DNA from: DATEDA01 sp963789885
Lineage (GTDB): Bacteria > Pseudomonadota > Gammaproteobacteria > Burkholderiales > SG8-39
Length of the DNA: 64,000 nucleotides
Reading direction: 5' to 3'
Assembly: GCA_963789885.1 (NCBI GenBank)
Contig: CAWBNB010000064.1
Location: 62,001 to 126,000, forward strand
The notes beneath the pieces are model-generated. The model was not told the DNA's origin, ran no database searches, and saw only the letters and a program-made list of their open reading frames with translations. Shown in pieces: positions 47,550 through 56,313 of this stretch; within the stretch, counting starts at the first letter, position 1, and each line of letters opens with the position of its first letter. Made by a program: the position numbers and the translations under genes.

Positions 47550-49013
47550 CTATTGCGCCGCCGCCGGGCTTTCAGCAGCCGGTGGTTCCGCAACCAGCTT
47601 TGCGCCGACATCCTTTAGCAGACGCTTGAATTCGGGCGAATCCATGATGAGTGTCGCCGCTGCGGCGCGCAGGCGATCGACCGCCTCGGGGGGCAGCACG
47701 AACGACGTGGGCAGTTGATTCAGGTACTCGAATTCAGCCTTGTCCTTCAGCGCCGCGAACGACACGTCGACGGCATAAATCTCGGCGTTCGGGAGGCGCA
47801 ATGCCGCGGCGACCGCAGGATCCTTGTTGGCCGCCATTGCCGCCGAGTTCCGGACCAGGCGCGCCGTCTGCCACTGGTTGGCCGTGTCTCTCAGAAGCTC
47901 GACCGCCTCGAAGGAAAAGGCGTCGATCGGGGTGCCCGCCGATTTGAGCAGAATGTCCACGGTGCCTGGAGGGTCCTCCGACTCGTCCCAGTTGGTCGGC
48001 GGCGAAGAGAGCGAATTGACGATGAAAACAATGATCTTGCGCGCGTTGTCGATTGGCGTTGGCACCCCGATTTCGTGCAATCCTTGGAGAATCTCCAGCG
48101 CATCGAGCACGCCACGCATGCCCACATTGTCCGACACGCCGCCGTCGACGAGATGGAGGTATGGGCGATGGACGCTATCGGCGAAGGCTTCCTCGGCCTT
48201 GAGCGAGCGGATGGCCCGTGCGGCGGGTCTCGGTGGGTTGTCCGATTCGATGAACGGTTTTACCCAGACAGGCGCGACTCTGTTGCAGTGGCCGCCATAA
48301 TTGTTGATCGTGACGGGCGAGAGCACGACCGGTACGGCCGACGAGGCCGCAGCGGCGCGGGACAGTGGCACCGCGTTGAGGTCCGAGCAGATGACGTCGA
48401 AAACGCGCTGCGAGAAGAGGAAGCGGGAGCCGGTCGAAATATCCGTCGCCGATGCCAGGATCAGCGGGCCGTCGCCGCGGTCGAGATCGCCAAACGTAGC
48501 GCCGTTGAACAGGATTTCGTCGTACAACTGGGCCGCCAATTCGGAACGGCCCCAGCCCGTCGACCAGAGCGCTCCCCAGTTGGTCGGATTCAGGAAACGC
48601 GCGACGAGCTCGCCCTGCACGTCGCGCTTCAGAAAGCGCTTTTCGTAAGCGTCGAAAAGCTTGTCGCCATACAGGCCATAGGCGAGCGCGGTGAAACTGC
48701 CGCCCGACACGCCGGTAATGATGTCGACCGAGTCGAGCAGGCGGACCCTGTTGCCCTTCGGTCCTACGGCCTCGGTCTTTCGAAGGAACTCCAGGACGCC
48801 GTAGGAAAAGGCGGCAGCCCGCGTGCCGCCGCCCGAGAAGGCGAGGATGGCCAGGGTGTCCTTGTCTTTGAAATTTCGCTGGCGCGTCTCGAAACTGTAC
48901 CCCGTCGTCGGGTCGGCCTGGGTGATCGGCGGATTGATCGGGCGGGTGGCGCAGCCGCCCAGCAGGACAAGGAGCGCGGCAGCGAGGAGGCTGAATCTGC
49001 GTGTGGTATCCAT
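47550..49013 (-). CDS. Patatin-like phospholipase, lipoprotein
   Basis: 487 aa. A lipobox (LLVLLGGC) anchors it to the membrane. Patatin motifs seen are the oxyanion GGGTRAAAFSYG, the nucleophile GVSGGS, and DGGVSDN with the catalytic Asp. The catalytic dyad is therefore complete. Family members are phospholipases or lipid acyl hydrolases. ATG at 49013 with a GAAGGAAAG site is preferred over an upstream GTG at 49055. The gene is convergent to glgB. A cytochrome c gene lies 76 bases upstream on the same strand. Confidence 0.9.
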   Translation of the reverse strand: MDTTRRFSLLAAALLVLLGGCATRPINPPITQADPTTGYSFETRQRNFKDKDTLAILAFSGGGTRAAAFSYGVLEFLRKTEAVGPKGNRVRLLDSVDIITGVSGGSFTALAYGLYGDKLFDAYEKRFLKRDVQGELVARFLNPTNWGALWSTGWGRSELAAQLYDEILFNGATFGDLDRGDGPLILASATDISTGSRFLFSQRVFDVICSDLNAVPLSRAAAASSAVPVVLSPVTINNYGGHCNRVAPVWVKPFIESDNPPRPAARAIRSLKAEEAFADSVHRPYLHLVDGGVSDNVGMRGVLDALEILQGLHEIGVPTPIDNARKIIVFIVNSLSSPPTNWDESEDPPGTVDILLKSAGTPIDAFSFEAVELLRDTANQWQTARLVRNSAAMAANKDPAVAAALRLPNAEIYAVDVSFAALKDKAEFEYLNQLPTSFVLPPEAVDRLRAAAATLIMDSPEFKRLLKDVGAKLVAEPPAAESPAAAQ

Positions 49014-49089
49014 GCTTTCCTTCGTTCCGCGGTCCATTAGCTTGCTTACTACCACGCCTTGAATTCCGGGTTCTTTCGGTCCCGGCGGG

Positions 49090-49533
49090 TCATTTCACCT
49101 GCAGGCGATAGACATACTCGGTCAGCGCGAGGATGCGATCCCGCACGTGCGCTTCGGCATTGGCGGGCGCCTGCGCGTAGTACTCGGCGGCTTCGGCCCG
49201 GTAGCTCAGGCCCCAGACCGGCATCTCGCGGCTGCCGTGCGCCTTGACGAGCCGCCGCCCGTCGATGAACTCGTAGACCCGCGCGAACGGGAACCACCCA
49301 CCGTTGCGTTGGGCGAGCGTGGTCAGGTCGGCAGGGCGGACCTCGCCCACGCCCGCATTCGGACCGTCGCCTTTTCCTTTCGGGCCGTGGCAGACGGCGC
49401 AATTGGCATCGTATTCGCGCTTGCCCACGTCCATCTCCTTGCCGATGCCGGGCTGCTGCTGGCCGGAAGCGAGCAGAGGCAGGCCGATTGCGGCGGCGCC
49501 GATCAGCGCTGCGATCGTGCGAATTCGCTTCAT
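49090..49533 (-). CDS. Secreted monoheme c-type cytochrome
   Basis: 147 aa. The signal peptide ends near LLASGQ. One heme-attachment site CAVCH follows GKREYDAN, and a plausible axial Met lies in SREMPVWG. Class I cytochrome c fold with a C-terminal ALTEYVYRLQ helix. It is a periplasmic electron carrier; its partner oxidase or dehydrogenase is not defined here. The gene is 171 bases from the K+-channel-like gene upstream and 76 bases from the patatin gene downstream. Confidence 0.9.
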   Translation of the reverse strand: MKRIRTIAALIGAAAIGLPLLASGQQQPGIGKEMDVGKREYDANCAVCHGPKGKGDGPNAGVGEVRPADLTTLAQRNGGWFPFARVYEFIDGRRLVKAHGSREMPVWGLSYRAEAAEYYAQAPANAEAHVRDRILALTEYVYRLQVK

Positions 49534-49705
49534 CGTTGCTCCTCAGCGGAAAGGCGGATCCCACAAGGAACGATAGGAGAGTCCACCGGCCGGCCTTTGA
49601 CCAGGGTCAAGTCGCCCGACGAGCGTCGCACGCTACGAGCGCGAATGCGCCTCGGGCATGAACTACGCTTCGCTGGTGTGGGCGGTTGATGGTCAACTGC
49701 CGCCC

Positions 49706-50500
49706 TCAAACCTGGCCCCCTTTCCCGAGCCGATCGACCAGCGCACCGGCGATCAGCTCGTCCATGATCACCACCTCCGATGCGCCCGCGCGCCGGAGCA
49801 GCGCTCCGCGCGGGCTGTTCGCCCCGGTCACGGCGATCTTCAGCTTCGGGTTGCGGGAATGCGCCATCAACGTGAGCGAGAGCTTGCGGTCCGGGTCCTC
49901 GGTGGTCACCACGAGCGCCCTCGCCTGTTCGATCCCCGACCGGTCGAGCACGGCATCGTCCACCCCGGCGTCGCCCTGCACCACGAGATAACCGAGGTTG
50001 GAAGCCTGGGCCGCCAGGTCGTCAGCTCGATCGACGACGACCACTTGTTCTCCCGCTTCGCGCAGTCGGCTGGCGACCAGCCGGCCGAGCGCGCCGAAGC
50101 CGATCACGATCACATGGTTGGCGAGACTATCGAGCTTGTGTTCCATCTTCCTGTTCTCCCGGAAGGCCATCACGGCATCGCTGGAAAAGATGCCGGCCAG
50201 GCTCGACACGGCATAACCGCCGATCACCAGGAAGGCGATCATCGTCGCCATCATGAAGACCTTCTCGCGCTCGTCCAGGCCGGTCAGATCGCCCAGCGTC
50301 GTGACCAGGTTGAGCGCGTTCCACATCCCGCGGAACATCTTTGCGGACAACGGCTGACCGGAGGAGTCCAGCGCGACCAGCCCCAGCGCGCAGACGGCGA
50401 GCGTCACGAGCAGCAGGCCGACCGTACGCAACAGGCGGCCACGCCACTCCCGCATGTGAAGCCGGCCGAGTTGGGGCTCTCGTACGCGGTAGATCGGCAT
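49706..50500 (-). CDS. Ion-channel-like protein with TrkA-N NAD-binding domain
   Basis: 264 aa. Two hydrophobic helices (residues about 24-46 and 84-103) flank a pore loop with MWNALNLVTTLGDLTG. A complete TrkA-N (RCK) domain follows: VIVIGFGALGRLVASRLREAG, VVVVDRAD, VQGDAGVDDAVLDRSGI and KIAVTGANSPRG. In K+ channels the pore filter is TVGYG-like; here it is TLGDL, which could change selectivity or abolish conduction. Domain order fits a bacterial 2-TM K+ channel. Confidence 0.82.
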   Translation of the reverse strand: MPIYRVREPQLGRLHMREWRGRLLRTVGLLLVTLAVCALGLVALDSSGQPLSAKMFRGMWNALNLVTTLGDLTGLDEREKVFMMATMIAFLVIGGYAVSSLAGIFSSDAVMAFRENRKMEHKLDSLANHVIVIGFGALGRLVASRLREAGEQVVVVDRADDLAAQASNLGYLVVQGDAGVDDAVLDRSGIEQARALVVTTEDPDRKLSLTLMAHSRNPKLKIAVTGANSPRGALLRRAGASEVVIMDELIAGALVDRLGKGGQV

Positions 50501-50637
50501 CGGCTTTCAGCGGTTCCCCGGCCCGATCACCTTGAACTCGGCACAGCCGGGCCGGCTTGCCCCTGCATCAGCGCCCTACGCGCCAGCGACATGCTTGCAT
50601 CTCCGGAGGCCATGACCAGGACCGTCCTCGAAGAATG

Positions 50638-52095
50638 TCAGAGCACGGGCCCGAGCGTGGCAATGAGGTTGTTCCACAGCCGGCGCGACATCGGCCAGGC
50701 CGCTACCGCCTCCCTGGTCACCCGATTCGACCGTGCGATGTAGTCCTGCTGGCGCTCGCGCATGACGCCGGTCAGCGCGGGATCGTGGAACAGAATGTTG
50801 TTCTCGTAGTTGAGCTCGAAGCTGCGGCGGTCCATGTTCGCCGACCCGATCAAGGTGATCTCGCCGTCCAGCGTCAGCGATTTCGTGTGCAGCAGGCCTC
50901 CCTCGTACTCGTAGATCTTGACCCCCGCGGCGAGGAGATCCGCATAGTAGCTGCGGCTGGCCGCGCCGACGATCCACGAGTCGTTCCTGGCCGGAAAGAC
51001 GATCGTCGTGTCCACGCCCCGATAGGCGGTCGTGCACAGCGCGTTCTGGAGGGACTCGTCGGGCACGTAGTAGGGGGTCGTGACGATCAACTCGCGCCGC
51101 GCCGCGAACATGAGGGATTCGAACAGCTCCGGCATGGCCGAGTAGCGCACCGTCGGGCCGGTGCCGATCACCTGCGCGGGCACCCCGCCAGGCATGGGCA
51201 GGGGAAGCGGTCGCCCGAGCAACTCGTCGAGGTTCTCGTCCACGTACGTCATCCAGTCGCTCGCGAACAGGTGCTGGTTCTGGCGCGCGACGGGACCCTC
51301 GAAGCGCATCACGGCGTCCACCCAGGGTGCGTACTTCGCCTTCACCAGGAACTCGGGATCGGCGCAGTTCTGGCTGCCGCAGTAGGTGATGCGGTCGTCG
51401 ATGACCACGATCTTCCGATGGTTCCGAAGGTCGATGCGGCCCCTGAACGGCCGCAGCAGCGGGTTGCCTATCGGCAGGCCGGCGGCCACGCGCACGCCGG
51501 CCGCGCGCATCGCCTGCCAATGCCCGGAGCGGATGATCGTGCGCGAGCCGAGGTCATCGGCCATCGCGCGGCAGGTTACGCCGCGGGCAGCCGCGCGCTT
51601 CAGGGCCTCGACGACCTTGCCGCCGTTGTGGTCCGGCAGCCAGATGTAGAACAGCAGATGGACGTGATCCGTTGCGGCATCGATGTCGGCCACCATCGCG
51701 TCGATCGTGGCGTTGGAATCGGGCAGCAGGCGCGCGCTGTTGCCGCCGACGGGCTGGAACCCGCTGATCGAATGGCCGAGCTGAAAGAGATGCCGGTGAC
51801 GCTCGGCAATGGCGGCGGCAATCTCGGTCGCGTCCCCGGCGGTCTGGGACGGGATCCGCGGCATGCGCTCGAGAACTGCGTGCAGACGCGCCACGCGGCG
51901 ACGGCCGATGTTCACCTCGCCGAGGAGCAGATAGGCCAGCATGCCCAGCAGCGGGATCGCGGCGACGACCACCATCCACGCGATTCGGGAGGCAGGGTCG
52001 CGATGGGGCCGAAGCAGGATCCGCGCGATGACCGCGAGCTCGAGCAGCGCGACCAGCGCGAAACCGAGCAGCGAGTGTTGGAGCGTGGCGATCAT
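50638..52095 (-). CDS. cls: Cardiolipin synthase
   Basis: 485 aa. Two N-terminal helices are followed by two HKD motifs of the phospholipase D superfamily: LRNHRKIVVIDDRITYCGS with Asn and LLHTKSLTLDGEITLIGSAN with Met-Asp. This is the standard Cls layout of about 480 residues. It condenses two phosphatidylglycerols to cardiolipin in the cytoplasmic membrane. The start ATG at 52095 lacks a strong ribosome-binding site. A convergent K+-channel-like gene lies after a 137-base gap with no recognisable gene. Confidence 0.95.
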   Translation of the reverse strand: MIATLQHSLLGFALVALLELAVIARILLRPHRDPASRIAWMVVVAAIPLLGMLAYLLLGEVNIGRRRVARLHAVLERMPRIPSQTAGDATEIAAAIAERHRHLFQLGHSISGFQPVGGNSARLLPDSNATIDAMVADIDAATDHVHLLFYIWLPDHNGGKVVEALKRAAARGVTCRAMADDLGSRTIIRSGHWQAMRAAGVRVAAGLPIGNPLLRPFRGRIDLRNHRKIVVIDDRITYCGSQNCADPEFLVKAKYAPWVDAVMRFEGPVARQNQHLFASDWMTYVDENLDELLGRPLPLPMPGGVPAQVIGTGPTVRYSAMPELFESLMFAARRELIVTTPYYVPDESLQNALCTTAYRGVDTTIVFPARNDSWIVGAASRSYYADLLAAGVKIYEYEGGLLHTKSLTLDGEITLIGSANMDRRSFELNYENNILFHDPALTGVMRERQQDYIARSNRVTREAVAAWPMSRRLWNNLIATLGPVL

Positions 52096-52224
52096 GCGTC
52101 GGGTGCCGGTGCGCGGAACGCGGCATGCTACCCGACGCCCGATGCGTCGGCTCGGAAGTCACGGATCCGCTGACGAGCCAGGCCGCCGATGGATGCGATA
52201 CTGGGCTCTTCCAGCGGAGGCGAC

Positions 52225-52743
52225 ATGAGCAGACTGGGTTCGAAGATCAAGGAGGAGATCGGCAAGATTCTCCCGCCCGCGATTTTCTTCTTCATAACGT
52301 TGCACATCGTTGCGCTGGTCCGCGCCCTGATGCTGAAGGGCACGGGCATCCCGGTCACGTCCTCGCTGACGGTTACCGTGGCTGCCCTTACCCTCGGCAA
52401 GGCCGTGCTGATAGCGGACGCGCTTCCGATCATCAATCGTTACCCCGACAAGCCGCTCGCCTACAACGTCGCGTGGAAGACGGCGATCTACGTCCTCGCC
52501 GCGTCGCTCGTTCACTATCTGGAAAATCTGTACGAGTTCTGGAAGCAGACAGGCGGTCTGGTTGCCGCCAACGAGAAATTGCTTGCCACGATCGTCTGGC
52601 CGCACTACTGGGCGATCGAGATCCTGCTGGTGGTAATCATCTTCATGTATTGCACGATGCGCGAACTCATCCGCGTCATCGGACGGGACAAGGTGCGGGA
52701 GATGTTCTTCGGACCGCCGACGGACGCCAGGGCTTCGCCTTGA
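52225..52743 (+). CDS. Membrane protein of unknown function
   Basis: 172 aa. I chose ATG at 52225 because GGAGG lies six bases upstream; a further in-frame ATG at 52189 has no such site. Hydrophobic helices lie near residues 18-35, 42-60, 78-98 and 130-150, with a charged start (SRLGSKIKEEIGKILPP). No conserved motif was recognised. It is the only plus-strand gene in a row of minus-strand genes between cls and the TfoX-like gene. Confidence 0.6.
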   Translation: MSRLGSKIKEEIGKILPPAIFFFITLHIVALVRALMLKGTGIPVTSSLTVTVAALTLGKAVLIADALPIINRYPDKPLAYNVAWKTAIYVLAASLVHYLENLYEFWKQTGGLVAANEKLLATIVWPHYWAIEILLVVIIFMYCTMRELIRVIGRDKVREMFFGPPTDARASP

Positions 52744-52796
52744 CCGCGGATTGCGTTACTCAGCTCCCTGGGGATGTTGGCTTCCGCGCGGGCGAC

Positions 52797-53135
52797 CTAG
52801 CGGGTCCGGCCGGCTTTCACGAACTCGAGCGAAGCTCGGAACAGCTCGAGATCCTGCTCGTACTCGGCCGCGTCGGCGCGGTCGATCTGTATCCATTCCC
52901 TCGTGCCTGCCATGCCGCCGGGCTGAAACGGGACCACGTTGTCCCGCGAGAACTGCAGTTCGGTCGCGGTGGCGGCGGGCAGGCGCAGTCCGACGCCGCC
53001 GCTGCTGATGCAGGCGAACATCTTGTCGCTCACGAAGTAGGCGTCGAGACCGTTGATCTTTCTTGCGCTGACGCCTGGGAGTTTGAGCAGCAGCGCGTCG
53101 ATCTGCGCCTTGCGGGGACTCGGGAGTATCGGTAG
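52797..53135 (-). CDS. TfoX N-terminal-domain-like protein, start unclear
   Basis: The minus-strand frame from 53135 to the stop at 52797 encodes AQIDALLLKLPGVSARKING, DAYFVSDKMFACISSGGVGL, and REWIQIDRADAAEYEQDLEL. This pattern is typical of small TfoX/YjbR-like proteins of about 110 aa. No ATG, GTG or TTG lies at the homology start; an in-frame TGA at 53136-53138 is directly upstream, so the N-terminus may be truncated or affected by an error. The only usable ATG at 53033 is too far in. Function unknown. Confidence 0.55.
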   Translation of the reverse strand, partial: LPILPSPRKAQIDALLLKLPGVSARKINGLDAYFVSDKMFACISSGGVGLRLPAATATELQFSRDNVVPFQPGGMAGTREWIQIDRADAAEYEQDLELFRASLEFVKAGRTR

Positions 53136-53188
53136 TCAAGGGGGATCGGCCTCGGGTTGTGGTGAAGAGCGCGATTGAGCCAGAAAAG

Positions 53189-55242
53189 CTACGCCGGCGC
53201 CACCTCGACCATCGCATCGAACGTCGCTTGCCCCGCCGAAAACGCAAACAGATCGACGGCGGCGTCCGGCAGTACCGCTGCCCCGGCCGTCAGCCGGTTG
53301 AGGCCGGGCCACCCGTCGCGCATCCAGACGGTGCCGGCGGGTATGCGGTCCGTGACGCGCGCTCGCGCCATCAGATCGCCGCGCTCGTTGAAGATGCGGA
53401 TCGCCGCGCCGTCCGCGAGCTGGCGCGCCGCGGCGTCCGCGGGGGCGATCCACAACGTCGGCTCCGCTTCGCGCCGGGCGAGCGTCGGCAGTTCCTGGCC
53501 GTTGTTGTAGAAACCGTGAAAGTGCGTCAGCGTCCGCCCCTGGGCAAGCGCGAGCGAGCAGGCTCGCGCCGCCGGCCCGGTATCCGACGTCTGGCCGATG
53601 GGCGCGTCATACGCGGCAGCGGCGGCAGTCCCAGGCGCTCCGCCTGCTCCGAGTGGAACTCGATCTTGCGCGACGGCGTATCGAAATCCAGCGTCGGGTT
53701 GGCGACGTGCGACACGTTGAGCGCTCGGATGCCGCCCTCCGCACGCAACGCCGCCACCGTCGCATGACCGGTGCACGGATGATCGAGGATGGCATCCACC
53801 ATCGCCTCTTCCGACGCCCAGGGATGAAAGCCGACGAGGTCGAGGCGCTCGGCCAGCTCCTTGACCATCGCGTAGAGCGATCGCGTCTCGCCGGCCGGGA
53901 CGAGCGCCTGCTCCATCAGATAGAGATGCGTATGCGTCATCTTGCATCCGACCTCCTCCAGCCAGGCGGTGCCCGGCAGCACGACATCGGCGAAGCGGCG
54001 CGCCGTTTCGTTCAGGAACAGGTCGTAGCTGACGACCAGCGGCGTCCGCTGCAGGCCGAGCGCCACAGCGCCGGCGTCAGCGAACGAAGACAGCATGTTC
54101 GTGCCCAGCAGCAGCAGGGTCTGAATGCGCCCCTCGCGCAATGCTGCCGTCACCGCAGACATCTGGTTGGGGATGACCGGTCCGGGCCCCCTCCGACCCG
54201 GTTCGATGATGCTGCCCAGCCCACGCCCATGAGCCGCGCTGCCATGGCGCGGGCCGAATCCGCCGCCCGGGATGCCGACGTTCCCGGTGAGCGCCGGCAG
54301 GCAGGCGATCGCGCGCCCGGCCTGCCAGCCGTTGGCACCCTTGTGCATCGAGCTTCCGCCGAGGACGATCATCGCCGGGCGCGTATCGGCATAGCGACGC
54401 GCCAGCGCCACGATCCGGTCGGCCGGAACGCCGGTGATTTCGGCAGCCCACGCCGGCGTATACGCCAGCACGTGCGCGGCGAGGCGGTCGAACCCGACCG
54501 TGTGTTTCGCGACGAAGACCGCGTCGTGCCGCCGCTCCGAGCAGATCACGTGCATCATCGCCAGCGCCAGGGCGCCGTCGGTGCCGGGCCGGATGATCAG
54601 CACGTCGTCCGACTTGGCGGCCGCCTCGGTGCTGCGCACGTCGATCGTCACGACGTGCGCGCCGCGGCGCTTCGCGGCCAGCAGGTGCCGGGCGGTATTC
54701 GGCTGGCTGGCGAGGTTGGCGGCCCAGAGGATGACGAGGCGGGAGTGCTCGCCCATGTCCTCCTTCGTGTTGGTCTCGAGCATGCCGGTGAGCCCGAGCC
54801 CGAACGCGCCCAGGCCCCAGCAGATCATGGTCGGACTCCAGAACTGGCTGCCGTGGAAATTCGCGAATCGGGCGAGGAGTTGCGCGCCGATGCGCGTGCC
54901 GTAGTTGGTCGTGAAGGTGCCGTGCCCCGGCCAGATGCCCACGGCCTCCGGCTTGCCCATGCCCGCGACGATTCGGTCGAGTGCCTCGTCCCATGTGGCG
55001 CGCCGGAATTCGTCGGTGCGACGGTCCCGGATCAGCGGGTGGAGCAGGCGTGCGGGGTTGTCGATGATCTCTCGCGACGCCTGCCCGCGGATGCAGAGGA
55101 ATCCCTGGCTGTCCGGATTGGCCTCATCCCCCTTGACGCCCACGAGCCTGCCGTCGCGGACCTCGGCCAGCATGCCGCAGAGCGTGGGATGGCAGCTCAT
55201 CGGGCACATCGTGCGGACGGTCTTCGAAGGATGCTCGGTCAC
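53189..55242 (-). pseudogene. Molybdopterin oxidoreductase (DMSO reductase family), one frame break
   Basis: A Fe-S cluster motif at the N-terminus reads CPMSCHPTLC with a fourth Cys in GFLCIRG. A GTNYGTRIGAQLLARF-type region and a Cys in MICWGLGAFG could be the Mo ligand, followed by LFLNETARRFADVVLPGTAWLEE and the dinucleotide-binding C-terminal domain (LAQGRTLTHFHGFYNNG). A -1 change near 53622 divides it; repaired length is 684 aa. The GTG start at 55242 has AGGGAG upstream. No signal peptide or partner Fe-S subunit gene is nearby. The substrate is not determined. Confidence 0.82.
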
Positions 55243-55354
55243 CGGCGACTCCCTGATTCGGGCGCGCCCCGCAAAGGCACGCAATCGATGCTACAGGAAG
55301 TCCGGGACGCAGCGAGAAGGAGCCGGGCCGTCAGTCCCGGCTGCTCGACCGGCC

Positions 55355-56290
55355 TCAAACACCGGCTGCAAGCTTCGCCGCACCGAGCAGGCCGAGCCGC
55401 TCGTTTACCACCACGCGCACCGGGAAACGCGACATGAGTCTCGCGTGAGTGCCTTTTGCGCCAAACGCCGCGAGAAACCGGCCGCTCCGGAGCTGCGGCA
55501 GGATCTTCGGCGCAATCCCGCCGGCGAGAAAGACACCGCCGCGGGCGAGGACCGCGAGCGCATGGTCGCCCGCCACCGCGCCGAAGCATTCGAGGAAGAG
55601 GTCGAGGGTCGCGCGCGCGACGGGCTCCGGGCTGGACGCGATCTCTTCCGGCGCGAGCGCCGCCCCGCGCCCCTCCCGCAGGAAGTCGTGGATGCGCGCG
55701 AGCCCGGGGCCCGAGACGATCTGCTCAACGCCCACGCGCCCGAACTCGGCATGAAGCGCCCGCCACAGCCCCGCCTGCCGTTCGTCCGCCGGTGCGAACC
55801 CGGCATGCCCGCCCTCGCCGCCGATCACAACGTAACGATCGCTCTGCCACACGCGGTAGGCGACGCCGAGCCCCGTGCCGGCGCCGATCACGACCTGCGG
55901 CGCGCGCGGCTCGGGCTCGCCGGCCTGGAGCGTCGCAACGTCCTCCGGCCGGAGGACGTCGATCCCGTGCGCCGCCGCGACAAAGTCGTTCGCGAGCGCG
56001 ACCGGCGCGCCGAGGACGGTCTCGAGCGCATCGGCGTCGATCTGCCAGGGGAAATTCGTGACGGCTACGCGACGACCCTCGACCGGACCCGCCACGCCGA
56101 GGCACGCGCCGTCGATGCGCGTCCGCGCTTCGTCGCGGAAGGCGCTGACGAGGTCGCTGAACTCGGCGTAGTCGCGGTCGGCATAGCGCCGCTCGAGGAC
56201 CATGTCGAACCGGCCGCCGTCGAGCGCCGCGATCGCGAGCAGGGTCTTGGTGCCGCCGATATCGCCGCACAGGACGAAGCGCCGGGACAT
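55355..56290 (-). CDS. glk: Glucokinase
   Basis: 311 aa. The glucokinase pattern is complete: FVLCGDIGGTKTLLAIAAL at the ATP loop, LGVAGPVEGRRV, VTNFPWQ, ANDFVAAAHG, VVIGAGTGLGVAY, EGGHAGFAP (GHAGFAP His) and VFLAGGIAPKI. ATP-dependent cytosolic glucose phosphorylation. The start ATG at 56290 is 23 bases from the divergent glgA start. No overlap with the ROK polyphosphate kinase gene at 9920-10633. Confidence 0.95.
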   Translation of the reverse strand: MSRRFVLCGDIGGTKTLLAIAALDGGRFDMVLERRYADRDYAEFSDLVSAFRDEARTRIDGACLGVAGPVEGRRVAVTNFPWQIDADALETVLGAPVALANDFVAAAHGIDVLRPEDVATLQAGEPEPRAPQVVIGAGTGLGVAYRVWQSDRYVVIGGEGGHAGFAPADERQAGLWRALHAEFGRVGVEQIVSGPGLARIHDFLREGRGAALAPEEIASSPEPVARATLDLFLECFGAVAGDHALAVLARGGVFLAGGIAPKILPQLRSGRFLAAFGAKGTHARLMSRFPVRVVVNERLGLLGAAKLAAGV

Positions 56291-56313
56291 GGCTGCTATC
56301 CTACCCGCAGCCG

